DNA from: Diadema setosum
Taxonomy: Eukaryota; Echinodermata; Echinoidea; Diadematoida; Diadematidae
Length of the DNA stretch: 64,000 nucleotides
Assembly: GCF_964275005.1 (NCBI RefSeq)
Contig: NC_092693.1
Location: 28,511,173-28,575,172 of the forward strand
Direction of reading: 5' to 3'
The position numbers and the translations under genes are program-made. Positions within the stretch are counted from its first letter, which is position 1. Every line of letters starts with the position of its first letter. Shown here piece by piece: positions 45,077-57,965 of this stretch. The notes under the pieces were generated by a model. It did not search any database, was not told the origin of the DNA, and saw only the letters and a program-made list of their open reading frames with translations.

Positions 45077-45343
45077 CCCAGCAAACACACCCATGTGGAG
45101 CCCACATGGGCAAACATGGGTAAAAGATGGGTAAGCCGGGTTGGATTTGGGCAAGGGCTACTCGAGGGTCATCCTTCATGGGGCCCTTATGGGCCAGCCA
45201 AGGGCAGAGATGGGAAAAGCTGATATGGGTTTCACATGGGCACAGACAGGGCCAGCAGGGAGCATGATGGGTTTTTGTAGGGCTATAGCCCTGCCTTTTT
45301 TATGCGAGTGTGTGTGCGTGCATGTGCGATTGTAAGTGTGCTT

Positions 45344-45382
<39 letters not shown>

Positions 45383-46153
45383 GGGCACATACAGTTGGTT
45401 GCTACTTAAATCCTTATCTTTAATCAAACATGAAAATTTGATACCAGTTATAATCCCTGTTGGGACTTATGGTTTCTATAGGCCTACCCACACGGGTCCC
45501 ACAGCGGCCCCACATAGGACCCTAAGGACACATACAATAATATTCATGCATATATGAATATTCAAATGAAAAATTTGGGTAATCCAATTTTGGTTACCAA
45601 GTCTTCACGCATTTTAGTTTCTTTTTTTTTTTTTTCTTTTTTTTGCAGGTATAAAACAGTGACACAGAATCATCAGTTAGGATTAGGAAGTAGGAAGAAG
45701 GTCGATAGGAGTAGGACATTAGGATTAGGTTAGGGTAGGATTAGGATTAGGGCATAATCCCTGAGTGTGCTTGTACACACACTCAAGTATGAGTAATATG
45801 CCCAATTCAACCCATTCTTTTCCCCAGATGAGCTAATATGAAAACATTGGGCTCAGCTGGGTCCTACATGGGAGTCACATAGGCCCCGAGAGGGGCATAC
45901 TTGGGCAAGCCCATTACAACTAGATAGTGATTGACTAAATAAGGGTAAACATATGGTATCATGATGCACACCAGCGTCACACCGGGCAAGCCCACGTGGG
46001 GCCATTACAGGCCCCACGGCGAAACCATGAATTACTTTTGGCCCCAATTGGGGCCAATGAAGTAGCCCATATTGCCCACATGGGCCCGTTGTTGACAGCT
46101 CACTTCAACCCGTATTTTACCTAAATGGGCCCCACGTGGATGTGTTGGCTGGG
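45077..46153. mobile_element. 1.08-kb inverted-repeat element with CCCAGCAAACAC ends
   Basis: CCCAGCAAACACACCCATGT at the left and its near inverse (ACGTGGATGTGTTGGCTGGG) at the right bracket a sequence full of CATGGGCCC-like words in both orientations. Inside are a GT microsatellite near 45345-45380 and a TTAGG-rich stretch (about 45680-45760). There is no coding frame; non-autonomous. Confidence 0.75.
45676..45760 (+). repeat. Degenerate (GGATTA/TTAGGG)-rich simple repeat
   Basis: Mixed AGGATTAGG, TTAGGTTAGGG and related words. It is interstitial and irregular, so not a telomere. Confidence 0.6.
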
Positions 46154-46780
46154 ACTTTGCCTGAAATTTTGATCACATGTAAAGAAAATACTCTGAATTC
46201 ACAAGCGCACTATTATTGAGATTTGCAGTACACGCTCCAAGATAACTGCTTCGAAAATGTGGGTTGTTATTTTGACGCACTCATTGCGCCGTAATTTTGA
46301 AAGCAACACCCTTACCCTCTCTTGACAATACATGTGAAATGCACGTAGTGCTTGTCCAATGTGCATTTATAATCTATGGTATCATTGTTTTGCTGTTGAT
46401 TTTGTTTATTATCAGGTTTTTCAGTAATATTTGGACGTCTTCAAATCCCCAGTGAAGAATATAAAACCACTGCGCGTAGTCTCAGGCGTGAAAGTTCATT
46501 CTTTATGGGCAATGCTATAAATAGAGCGGTGTTGGTTTCAATGTACAGTGTCTTTGTGTTGGACACCTACTTTACCTCCGCCAAGTAAGGGAGGAGGTTT
46601 CATTGGCGATGATTTGCTTGTTGGTTGGTTTGTTTGTGTGCAAAATAACTCAAAAAAGTTGTAAACAGATTTGGATGACACGTACAGGAAAGGTTGAGAA
46701 TGACACAAGGAACAGATGATTAAATTTTGGTAGTGATGCGGGAATTTTTACGGATTTTATAAAGGATTTTTTTATGTATG

Positions 46781-46785
<5 letters not shown>

Positions 46786-46870
<85 letters not shown>
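46786..46870. repeat. (TA)n microsatellite
   Basis: About 42 TA units. It gives accidental Tyr-Ile frames on both strands. Confidence 0.95.
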
Positions 46871-46878
<8 letters not shown>

Positions 46879-46920
46879 TATTTTATCATGGTTGATTCTA
46901 CCAAATTTCTTTAAATAATC

Positions 46921-47188
46921 ATTGATAAGAATTTGTCCTGGAAGACACACACAGATGCCTTAATTGGCAAAGTTATTATCCAGGAATGCTCGTATTATTC
47001 ATTTAACTGTTTAAGTCTTTCATCCCATCCTATTTATGCTTTATAATATACTAATGTCACATTTGAATTATGGCCATATGGGCTTTTTATTTGGGGGTCA
47101 GCACCAATACTGTGTATTGATAGAATTTTAAGAATACAAAAGAGGGCTCTTCAAACTGTTTTTATTCTGGACTCTCTCAGTAGGTACA
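46921..47188 (+). mobile_element. LINE C-terminal fragment
   Basis: One plus-strand frame reads [18 protein letters not shown], then LFIWGSAPILCIDRIL and [17 protein letters not shown] with a single stop between. It corresponds to the post-catalytic region of jockey-type LINEs, flanked by TA microsatellites on both sides. Confidence 0.7.
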
Positions 47189-47192
47189 CCTG

Positions 47193-47200
47193 AAATATAT

Positions 47201-47291
<91 letters not shown>

Positions 47292-47293
47292 GT
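47193..47293. repeat. (TA)n microsatellite
   Basis: A long TA run with a few interruptions. Confidence 0.95.
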
Positions 47294-47534
47294 ATATACA
47301 TTTGTTGTTGTTGTTTTTTTTTTTTAAAACAACTCATTGAAAACATATGACTTAAAGGGGATGGTTAGAAACTGATCAGTGGGAATCACTGGGAATGCTG
47401 GGGATGATTGTTCCGAATTCATTCAAGAATACATTATATATCTCTTGTTGTGTGGAAATTATTTGCTTCAGAATGGTCTCATATTCAAGTAATGTGCAGT
47501 TAAATGTTTCCAGGTTAGCATGCCTGTACAATGT

Positions 47535-47571
47535 CGGGGCGATCGTTAACGGGCCGTTAACGATCACCCCG
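47535..47571. repeat. Hairpin with 18-bp stem and 1-base loop
   Basis: CGGGGCGATCGTTAACGG and its inverse are separated by one G, with a single mismatch. GTTAAC occurs in each arm. Confidence 0.85.
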
Positions 47572-47684
47572 TAAATAGAATGATAGAATAGTGGTTTCAA
47601 GGCAGCAATAAGGAAATTGCTGAATCACAAACAAGATATGATTCTCGTGCACTGGACATTCAGTCCACATGGATACATCAGGGG

Positions 47685-47852
47685 CATATACAGGCATTCC
47701 GTAAAGGGGGGGGGGCACAAAAAAATATTTCTGGTGCTACAGTGTACTTCCAGGCTTCATTTCATCTTTTTCTTCTTATTTCTTTTGTTTTAACAGAAAA
47801 TAAAGGAGGCACATGCCCGGTGTGCTCCCCTCTGGATCCACCACTGATGCAA
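47685..47852. mobile_element. Small MITE-like repeat
   Basis: The left end CAGGGGCATATACAGGC and the right end CTCTGGATCCACCACTG are weak inverted copies of each other. The interior shares words with 44755-44880. Confidence 0.5.
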
Positions 47853-49135
47853 GCACACATTTCACCCATATACTTAAATGCCATAAACACATAAACACAT
47901 CATGCACACAGGCGCACACAAAGCAATGTATAGCATTCTACAGTGTAGGCCTACAGGTTGAACAAGTGTCAAACATGCACCATATAGCCCACATGATAAG
48001 TCATCCCTCAGAAAACACTATCACTCACAGGAACATGCACCCGCAAACACACAAACACACACACACAGATAAAACAAGCTTTACAAGCTTCTCCAAAGAT
48101 CCCCAAAGATCTTAAAGGAGCAAAATATGGCTGCTGCCTCAAACTTTCATGTTTCAATTCATAGTCAGAAGTCAGTAAAGACAAATCTTATAAACTAACA
48201 TGCTTGTTGCTGATTCATATTTACTTCCACACTTTAAATAAAATACACGTAAATGATGTGTTGAGCAGTTGAACCTTTTATTGAAAATACCTTTCATATT
48301 AATATATATTAAAATGGCATGGATATAAACATTTTGTATTTCTATGTGAATAGAGCTATAGTGTTCAAAACATAATTATCCTGGCTGTCCAGTGAATTTC
48401 ACCCTTGGATGTCATGCTTTCACATCCTAAAGTGACTACTATAAAGAAATTATTAGATTCTTCGAAATTACATCACTTTCTGAGGTACTAATGATAGTAA
48501 CAAAAATAAATTTATAACTCACATAAATAGTCCCATTCTCAAACTTTCATTGGTTTGGTTTCCTTGCTTGTTACATGAATATGAACCTAGAGATTACAAC
48601 TTTGCATGGTTTTGCATCAGTATTTTACCTCATAAAGGTCAACACAATCATTTTCACTGAACTACACCAATCACTGGCTTACACTACTCTAAATGTCATT
48701 CACAGCAGCCCAACACAATACAAAAATTGTAAAAATTAAACAAGTTAAATCTCTTTATCACCAGTTCCCCGACACAAACCATCATTGAGATGTTGTGCAC
48801 AATAACACTACCTGCATATGGGGATCAGTTTTACAGCATTAAATATGCTGATGCAAGAGGCAGACCATACTCCCAATCTAGCATGTTCAGTCATAAATTT
48901 AGCCTAGAGGCAGAAGTTCACTCCGATTGAAAGTAGTCTCATCGGTCTTGGTCCAAGAACAGGTAATTGGAGACATGAGCAAAATTGGAAAAGCTATGAT
49001 CAACCCATTGTCAGGATTTAGTCCCACATAAAAGGATTTGGGCCTTGCTACTTTGATGTCTCTTTGTAACTCTTCCCCCCCCCCCCAAAAAAAAAAAAAA
49101 ATAATAATAATAATAATGATAATAGTAATAAATAA

Positions 49136-49138
49136 ATA

Positions 49139-49195
<57 letters not shown>
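49136..49195. repeat. (TA)n microsatellite
   Basis: TA run beside A and C runs and an AAT-rich patch. Confidence 0.95.
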
Positions 49196-49196
<1 letters not shown>

Positions 49197-49218
49197 TAAA
49201 TTGCTGAAAAGATATTAA

Positions 49219-49480
49219 ATTTTTCTTGAATCTACAACTCAACTTCAACTTCAGTGAAGCATTCTGCTTAATTATCCTCTTATGGCCATGAAAAAAACAA
49301 CTTTTGACAAAGTCAAATGATAACTCTTGACTTTTCTTGCACATATTTATCTTTCTTTTTTTTTATCTTGGACTCAACTTCTGTGAAGTATGCTTCTTGA
49401 TTATCCTCTCTACCACAGCTATGAAGAAAACATTTTCTTGAGGAGGTCAAGTTACATGTTGTGACTTTTCTTGCAAATGG
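49219..49480. repeat. About 145-bp tandem duplication, diverged
   Basis: Two units share ACTCAACTTC, GTGAAGCATTCTGCTT-like and GACTTTTCTTGCA words at perhaps 75 percent identity. Confidence 0.65.
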
Positions 49481-52084
49481 CAAACAATGAGTACAATGTA
49501 CGATGCAGCTTTAACCAAATCAAGAGGGAGTGGTGATATTTTATCAAGATGTCCAAGGCACAGATATCAGTTGACATACTGACATTAAAAAAATTGTCCT
49601 GAGTTCCTCCAATTTTGCTCAAGTATTCAATGCATTCTTTGGCATTGCTCCTCCCTTGGGATGTACAGGCCTACAGAAAGTGTTGTGAGAAGGGGAATTC
49701 AACAAAATTTCATTTTTTTTAAAGAAAACATTTCCTCGATTTGTTACAGACATGTTAAGGGTAATGATTTCCTTTGCCTTCTAAAAAGAGGCAAATCCAG
49801 TGCTCTTTTATTATGCAAGAAAAGTGAAAATATGTTGAATTTCTTTATATTTTCTTTATATCGTTCTACACATATGACATCACAAACTGTCGTAGTCTTC
49901 TCATCAAGCAATGGTGGCACTGAAACTTCAAGAATTCATAACCTTTGAATGGATTGTCCAAATTTTCTCAAACTCTCACTGATGTGTTCTACTAATATTG
50001 CTGCATTCATTCAATACATACATTTATTAAGGTGAACTAGTTCTTTAATTCCCTGATTTGTCACTGTTTGCCTTAATCAGCATAAAGGAAGAAAATGCAT
50101 AATTTCTCAGATATACAAGATGCAAAGACAATCAATTTCTTTCTTGCCTCATGTGCAAGGAATTTGAAGATGGCACATAAATATATTGTGTATAATCAAC
50201 AAAGCTACATGCGAGTTGGTAATCAGCTAAATGTTGATTTAATCAGTGCAAGTTGTCATTCTACCCGTTTGATCAAATTTGCAGTACATTTCTGAGCTGC
50301 ATCAGTGCAAGCAGAAGCATTCTAAACTTGGCAATTGTAGTGTATCATTACCAGAAAAAAATTCAAAACACATTATCAAGATATCAACTGCAATTTACAT
50401 CCAAGTGATAATCTGTCAAATTACGATGTACTATTCAATTCTGGGAATGCTTATAAAGTCATATCATTTTGGGAAAATCTACAAGCAGAAAGCAAAGTGC
50501 AGCTACCAGTGAAACATACAGAGACATCTGTTTGTTAGCTCAGCATTCCACATACCGAAAACACATACAGAGATATAGGATACTAAACTCCACATAATAA
50601 TTAGACTTTCGCAAAGGCAGCTTGCAATAGACTCACTAGAAAGCAGTGCGTGTGAGTCCATTGCTCACTGTGTGCGTGTGCTAAAAATTACAGCGAGCTG
50701 TCTTTGCAAAAGGCTACATAATGCTATGTTGACACCACTAAACCAAGAACTAATACGATGTACCAGTTGATACTAGATGGTCATGTATTTCTCTTGTAAG
50801 CACATCCAAAATTTCATCATACTTGTGTGCTCTTCCCTGCACACAAGTTTTTTTATTTGTTTTTTTTTTCCCCCAACAAACCAATCTTACCCAAAATGCC
50901 ATAGCTATGTCACATTGCACTCATCATTCCTATTTCAACTGTTACCAAATAATCTCTTTAAAAAATGAATGTAAGATCTACCTCCACACTAGAAACTTCT
51001 TGTCATTTACCTATCTCAGACTTTGTGCATTTTTTTCAAGGTTGGATAAAAAGGTGAAAAAACTGATAAACATCTTGCCTAAATTGTTAATTGAGCACAT
51101 TTCTATATATCTTTGATCACATGGATAGGGAATATCTATCCAAAAAGTAACAAAATATGAGCTGTAAATTATGTCTACTGACATCACAAACACAGATACG
51201 GTAAAAGAGGGACTGATATCATCATTTGCTATTTAAAAGTAAGAAAATTTTGAATGGAATTGAATGTATTCTTTGTTTTAATGTTGCTCTGCACAAATGA
51301 AAAAAAAAAAAAATCTTCTTATATATGACTATAAAACAAATCTTTACTTTTCTCTATTTACCTGAAGTTCCTCTTTACCTTCCCTGTCCAATTACCAAAA
51401 CCATACAAGAGCTGGAATGTACGAATAATATAAAGGTTGCTATCTAATTTGCTGTCACTCATCCTTGGTTGAACAATTGCTAGACTTCATGACAAGCCTG
51501 GACAGCAGATTCTTTTCTCATAGGTGGAAATATTATTGCCATCAGTTTTGTTGGTCCCATATGTCCATTTGCGTGTGGGGACAGATTCAAGGCAAAGGAT
51601 AGAGTAGAAAGAATGTATTTGTCGTGCCTGTGCTACTCCATATGCCAGTGATCAATACCAAGTGTGACTTGTATAATCAACCATTCATAGCAACTAAGGC
51701 AGAGTCTCACTAACAGTACTGCTCATTACTACAATTTAACACTGCATTTCCAACTGACAATGAAGGGTAGGCCAGCAAATCCTCAATTTGTCAAGTGGCA
51801 ACATGCATCACTTGTGATAATCATATCACAGTCGGATACAATTAGGTGACATTTCAACAACAGCCAACAAAATATAAAGTTAAAGACAGAGACTGACTGA
51901 CTCAGATACATGTAAATATTTGGGGACTGTTCTCACTCATCCCATGCGATGATACCAGCTATTTCAAATATCTGTGCCAGCACATTAAAAAAGAGTCTTG
52001 TTTAACAATGTCTCTACATTTACAAATTAGATAAAGAAATAAAAAAGAAAATAAACAGATGCATAGTTCTCCTACTGTGTAAAA

Positions 52085-52194
52085 CAGCGGCGGATCAGGA
52101 AAGAAATTTTAATAAAATGGGGGGGGGGGGGTGTGCGCCCCCTTTAATTTTGTAAAGACACATCTCCTTTATGGAATTCCTGGATCCACCCCTG
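52085..52194. mobile_element. 110-bp MITE with CAGxGGxGGATC ends
   Basis: CAGCGGCGGATCAGGA and TCCTGGATCCACCCCTG are near inverse copies. The inside has a G-run and a GCGCCCCCTTTAATTTTG stretch. It is related to the short repeats at 44755 and 47685. Confidence 0.65.
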
Positions 52195-53600
52195 TCAAAA
52201 AAGCGGCTGTGAATAAAAAAGATATGACAAACTTAATTAGTTGAAAAATGATAGTAAATACTTCCAAAAAATATAGATTTACTATTCTCAGGGTTGTTTT
52301 CCCACTAAGCACAGAAAATCATTCAGAGAATCATGGGGATATTGTCCCTTTATATTTTTTATATTAATATAGAAAAAGAGTAATATTATTATTTTTCTAT
52401 CTATCATTATAGCACAACATGAAGTTCTATATATCTATCTTTAGAATCGAGCAATCACAATTTATAAACAGCGTTAAACAGCATAGCAGAAATATAAAGA
52501 AAGAAGTCAGTTTATAGGTAAAGGGATCATATGCTGAGCACAGACAAGACATTTTTCTAACTGCACAAATATTGAAAAAGAAAAAGCGAGGAAGAGCCAA
52601 AAGGCAGATTCAAATGCCCAAATCTAACATATGTCGATCAGCTGGCGAGAATCACTATCTCACCCTGAAACACACAAGAAAATGTTGACAATGTATAAAT
52701 TATATAATTTGCATATCACTGAGAAAGAGACAAGACTCAAAGCTGTGCAATATCTATGAACCGTTTCCACTACCCTACCAGTCAAGTACAATAATAAATT
52801 AAGAGAAGTACATATTGAAATCAACTTCACAGCAACACTGCAATTGTGTACACAGGACAGCAAACAACATCAAAGAAATATAGGTTATGGATATTTTTTT
52901 TTTTCAAGCATCTTACCTCATATATTATCTTGTATTTCATGGCATACAGGTACCTTGAAAGTATTGTAAGATTACAAATGCAGAATGTTAATGCTCTCTA
53001 CCACCTGCATCAGAATATTACAGAAAAGTTTCTGAAGGACCCATAAACTTGATGCAGTACTTTGAAGAGAAACCTGCGTAGTCTCTCTTTTGGTGCATGC
53101 ATTTTACATCACATGTCCTGTACTGTGAAACTCCACAAACTTTCTTGAGGGCAGCAACACAGCAGCGATGCAATGTCTGCATGCACCTCTGACGCAAACT
53201 GTGACAGGCATGCACGAAAGGCTGGTTACATCTGCAAATCATGCATGTACAATTTCAGTCAATTGGTCAATCTGGAATAATGCCAAATGAGCTCTAATCT
53301 CTGGATGATAAAATTTTGTGGGGCATATGATCTCTCTTTTCATAGAAATACCCCACCATGATACAGAAACAAACAAATAAAAAGGGCCATCATCAGCAGG
53401 GATGTACCTTTTCAATACAAGCCAAACAGGACCAAGGCAAGAATGTGTGTTTTGCTACAGAATACCTTGTCACAGAAAGTGTTACAGGTGATACGCTATC
53501 ACATTTTAGACAACACTGACCTATACACCAGTTCGCAATCAGCGATGATTCGAATGACTTCAAATTGTAAACCATTAAAGCAAAACATTTATAAATTTAT

Positions 53601-54091
53601 GCTATGTTTACACCATGTTCCTGGTGGCCATGGCAGCCCTGTTTGCCCAAAACATAGTGTACTGTGGGTAGATGGAATAGTCTTCTGTTTTTCCCCCTTC
53701 ATATTCTGGTCTTGTAGGTTCCAGTCCTCGCTCTGGTGAACACGTAGCTATCAGACATCGTTCTAACAGCATCTGGTCAGGCTAAACTACACAATATTTA
53801 TCCCCACGTCCCAGTACGGACTGCCTCCAAGTTTTGATAAGGCATATTACGTGTCATGTCATGTTTTGTTGCTTTCACATCATTACATTGTGGCCTGCAA
53901 GGTTTCTCATTAGCACAGAGACTGCCATGGTAAATTTTTTGACAGTTTAAAACCTGAAACATGACATCTAGAGCAATCTCAGCCTGTCACGTTTGAACAT
54001 CTTCCTGCGTGGTCTCACGTCCATCAAGTTTTGTCCATGGTGGCCTGAAACATGACTGCCATGACCGCCGGGAACATGGTGTAAATGCAGC
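53601..54091. mobile_element. 490-bp MITE with GCTATGTTTACACCATG ends
   Basis: Inverted ends of about 37 bases (GCTATGTTTACACCATGTTC at the left; the inverse of GGAACATGGTGTAAATGCAGC at the right). Inside near 53768-53786 is a half copy of the CAGCATCTGGTCAGGCT arm seen in the hairpins at 33666 and 36916. Confidence 0.7.
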
Positions 54092-55650
54092 TTTAGTTAT
54101 CAACCACTTATATAATCTAACTTGAATGTATACCGTTATTTATAAGCTCCTTTAAATTTTTAGAAAATAATGTTCTTCCACTGCAACATTAAGAAAGCAT
54201 TCAGGCCCTGCCCATGACATTATTCATTACAACCCTGTGTCTCATGTAATTTCTTCTTTTTTCTTCAGATGGCCTTCATCTGCTCAAGCTCACACACAGA
54301 AAGTAATTCCAAACTGACTTTCAGCAGGCAAGTGTGAACTGATGTATTCATTTGGCACACACTAAACTATCCACAATAAAAGTTCATGCACTCGCAGACT
54401 CAAACACAGACACAGACATACACATTGCAAACGCAGAGAGGCATACCACAGCCTTCCTTGTCCTCTAGCCTACACACACTCATGTAAACATACACAACAG
54501 ATGCACACATACACACAGACACACACACATCCAAGCACTGAGCACATCTTAGTTGATTCCTAGATATGAAAACTGAGGAGAGAGGTTTGCAAGGCTCACT
54601 AGTACTGATAGTACATCCAATCATTATCCTGACAAAACTTTCACTCCACCAAATACACGTCATCCAATCAAAAAGACCAGAATATTGCAACTTGACATTC
54701 ATCGCATCTTTATAGTACCCAAAACGTGTATCTTATACCATCTATGCTGAATTGTATGAATGTGTACAACAAAGCTTCTGACAAATACCTTGATTAAATA
54801 AAACAAAATCTGAATTCTGAAATAGCAGACTTCATCACAGATAGTCAGATCTCAGAGACCTACAGGCATATACTGCATAGTTTGAGTACTACAGAAGTCT
54901 TCATTACAGCGATAAAACTTTTATAATTATTCAAGCCTTAAGGAAGTTGAAGAATTTCTCTATACCTTGATGAAAGCTATGGAACAATGTGAGAGAATAT
55001 GGCAACGCAAAAATTGAAACATAAAAAAATAGATGTGTGCCACTCTGCGGACCCAATTTGTGCAAGCACCACTTTCTTGGATCCGTTTCTGGGTCAGGAG
55101 AAATGAGAACAACTTGTTTTTGTTGACATGTCTGTATTGCATATTTTTACACTGATTGTCACTGACTGCTGTGGTCAGTAGAACACTGAATAAGCTCTTC
55201 AGGTATGGAAGTGTGCCACCTTAAGTCTAAGAGGTCATTGTATCCTGCTGGCTTCTTCCCTTTGATGCAGCAAGCTCCAGCTTAAGCTTCATCATGAGAA
55301 CTAGTGCAACTAGCTCTTCCTCTCTCTCTTCAAGGCTGTCAGGTTTCTATGACGCAAACAAATCTTTCAATGCATCAACAGTCTACAAGCAAATTATATC
55401 TGTAGATATGCTGAATTACTCTTCCCCAAAATGAAAGAAAAGCACTGGGGGTGCAAATGAATTAGAATATTAGCAAATCATTGAGGGTAGAAAACCTCAT
55501 AGAAAACAAAGCTATGTAACGCAACCATGCAGACTCTCAGAAAGTGTACAAAAAATAACAGATCATTGTTCTCATTTGATCCCTTGACACGAAATGTCAC
55601 GCAGGCCTAATAACCCTGAACTGTAATACAAAAATACACACATGACTTAT

Positions 55651-55898
55651 CTACTCCACTGGGGGCAGAGTATCAACATCCTCCCCATTATCTTTCTTGC
55701 TTGCCTGCTTCCGTCGCCGTGGCGACAGATCTGGTGATGACCTCGAGAGATCTGGCACTCTCTTTCCCTCCACTGGAAGGGATGATGCCGAAGGAGATGG
55801 GGATGGTGACGGAGAATGTTCCTCTGTTGGCATCTCCATGTATCGAGTGAAGAGAGTGGCATATTCTGGTTTCTTCATGGCATAGGCTTTAAATTCAT
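55651..55898 (-). CDS. LPCAT2-like: LPCAT last coding exon, C-terminal tail
   Basis: It begins by completing the split Asp codon of ITYDEF, then reads FKAYAMKKPEYATLFTRYM, the conserved end of the EF-hand region. It is followed by about 55 residues of low complexity (SPSPSPSPSAS, SPDLSPRRRKQASKKDN) and stop. The end DVDTLPPVE is not a KKxx-type ER retrieval signal, which vertebrate LPCAT2 has as I recall. The tail has several possible phosphorylation sites. Confidence 0.92.
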
Positions 55899-57031
55899 CT
55901 GAAATATTCAAAAGAATGATATACAAGGAGTGGAGGACTTCATTAAAACTAAAATCAACCACAGGGGACTTTCTTAAGAAGTAATCTGAGTACATGCTGG
56001 CAAATGCTCATAGAAAATTTCGTGAAAAAAAGAAAGAATCCATTGGCTCTATTTCACAGATGGAAGTGTGACAATGTCAGCTCGTTTCACTAACGAAAGT
56101 CTGTGCACATGATCTTTTTGTTTCATGCATTGTTTTTCATCAAACGAGCTTTCAGCACTATGATTTTGTTCTATTGTTAGGAAGGCATCATGACGAAGTT
56201 TTAACAATAATGTTTGAATACCAGTTTAATGGTCCATATAAACTGATTAGGTGCATTCATCCTTCAGGTGACATTTGCATCAATTATAGCTTTTCCTGCA
56301 GGCATAAAGCATTGTGTCATTACATCCACAACATTATTAACCTCAACCTCAAATCATCAAACAATGATTGCAATATGTTGCATTAAAGCATCTTGATGGG
56401 TGTCCAACTGAAAGTAAATTGGATGCAGTTTTTGAGGATGCGTTGAATAATGCTAGATAATGTGAAATCATTGTATTAAACGTGAACATCTGAAGGAAAT
56501 AGCAGTGAGTGCACTTTTTTACATACGTGTAAATTAAAGGATATATGTGTTAAGTCTTTATTGCTAAATGGACTAATAAGATGTTCTAAATTTGGTACAC
56601 CACATTTTGATGCAGACGACAAATTACAGAAAATCCACCCCTCCCCCCCTTTCTTGACATCAGAAATTAACCTGATATGCTCCTCCATATCTATGCTCTG
56701 TTTGACTAAAGTACAAGAATTCAAAGCAGCTTTGAATGTGCTTCCCTGAATCATTATTTTATGTATAAAACTTGGACTTAAAAAGTCAAAGAACATGCCC
56801 TATGCAATCCTAACTTCAAGAAAGTCATGGAGGTCATAGAGTAAATCTACAGTGAAAAAAAAAAAACACACACAAAAAAAAAAACAAAAAAAAAAAACAT
56901 TGGGGGATTCAGGCGGCACTGGCTCATGTGCATCAAACTTGGGACTTGAATTGAAGATGAATGCAGTGGGAAATGCTTTTTTTCACCACCACAACTCAAG
57001 GGAGGAAGGATTGTTGCCAATAGATACTAAC

Positions 57032-57170
57032 CGTAGGTGATGCGGTCCAGCCCCAGTGTGTCAATGTCACTGAAGAGCTGGTCACACTCATCCTGCTTCA
57101 TCCCAAAGGCGTTGTCTAGAATCTGGAAGAGGTCTTCTCGAGTGATGTACTCCTTGTCACCACCAAACAT
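57032..57170 (-). CDS. LPCAT2-like: LPCAT exon: degenerate EF-hand 2 and start of EF-hand-like 3
   Basis: It reads MFGGDKEYITREDLFQILDN then AFGMKQDECDQLFSDIDTL. The helix-loop-helix pattern is kept, but the loop FGGDKEYITRED is one residue shorter than the human LPCAT2 loop and lacks Asp at positions 1 and 5, so it should not bind calcium. The third loop (DIDTLGLDRITYDE) is two residues too long for a canonical EF loop. The acceptor has a pyrimidine tract and the donor is GGTTAG. Confidence 0.9.
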
Positions 57171-57965
57171 CTTCAGAGAAGGGAGGGGGATGGGAGGGGT
57201 TACAAGGTTTCACATTTCTTTCTTCTAAACCTTATGTGTTAGTCACATTCTGTCTCTCTCTTTCTGTTTCTATATCAAACTTCCAGAATGGTTCACAACT
57301 GAAGTTAAAAAAGCAGTTTTGTCTCTGGTTGAAGAAAAATTACCACATGGAAAAAAAAAATCAAACAAAATAAAAATTCAAGACGTGAATTATGTTAATG
57401 CTTGATTTCATTATTATTATAAGTATTTGCAATAGTAGTAGTACAGCCAATCTTGCCTAATTCAAATCTGATTGGACTGAAGAAACAGCTTCGACTTTGA
57501 GAAAATTCAACTTATGAGGGATTGAAATCAATAGAATGTAAGGAGAAGAGGACTTGAAAGGATCTTCGACTTGGGATATTGTTTGACTTATGCAAGATCA
57601 ACTTAAGCAAGGTTGACTGTAGTAGCAGCAGTAGTAGTAGTAGTTGCATAATCATTATCATTATCGTCAGCATCAGCATCAGCATCATCATTACTATTAT
57701 TGTTATTATCATCAATACTATTATTCATACATAGGAAGTTAATATCTCGGCACACGAGAAGAAAACATCATCATGCTTCCATGCGCACATCTTTGCTCCA
57801 ATTCTAACCACACACACACACACATACATCAATGCTGTGAGATTCATTTTGTCATGGAGCAGATAGACACTTCCACATTTAAACGAGATGACAACATTCA
57901 TCACCACATGTCATGCACCGTTGTCACATCAGACACCATAATTCTGCCAGCGTTATACCACTTAC
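57171..57965. other. LPCAT intron with a MITE and AT-rich trinucleotide patches
   Basis: It holds the MITE at 57442-57621, followed by imperfect TAG/ATC trinucleotide repeats (about 57620-57730). Confidence 0.6.
57442..57621. mobile_element. 180-bp MITE in an LPCAT intron
   Basis: TACAGCCAATCTTGCCTAA and the inverse of TTAAGCAAGGTTGACTGTA match over 19 bases with four differences. TA at both ends suits a Tc1/mariner or pogo-type origin. Confidence 0.7.

Larger units (their letters stand above)
47853..55650. other. Repeat-poor gene-free region downstream of LPCAT; candidate long 3' UTR
   Basis: I found no coding exon. Apart from the small elements listed, a TA run (49136-49195) and CA-rich tracts (about 54390-54530), the sequence looks unique. 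A minus-strand AATAAA lies at about 48276-48281, on the far side from the LPCAT stop. A 3' untranslated region reaching that far would be over 7 kb, so this is only a possibility. Confidence 0.3.

Noticed and set aside
45676-45760. Telomere repeat
   Set aside because: TTAGGG words are irregular and short and lie inside an inverted-repeat element.
46650-47346. Tyr-Ile-rich frames
   Set aside because: They are translations of TA microsatellites.
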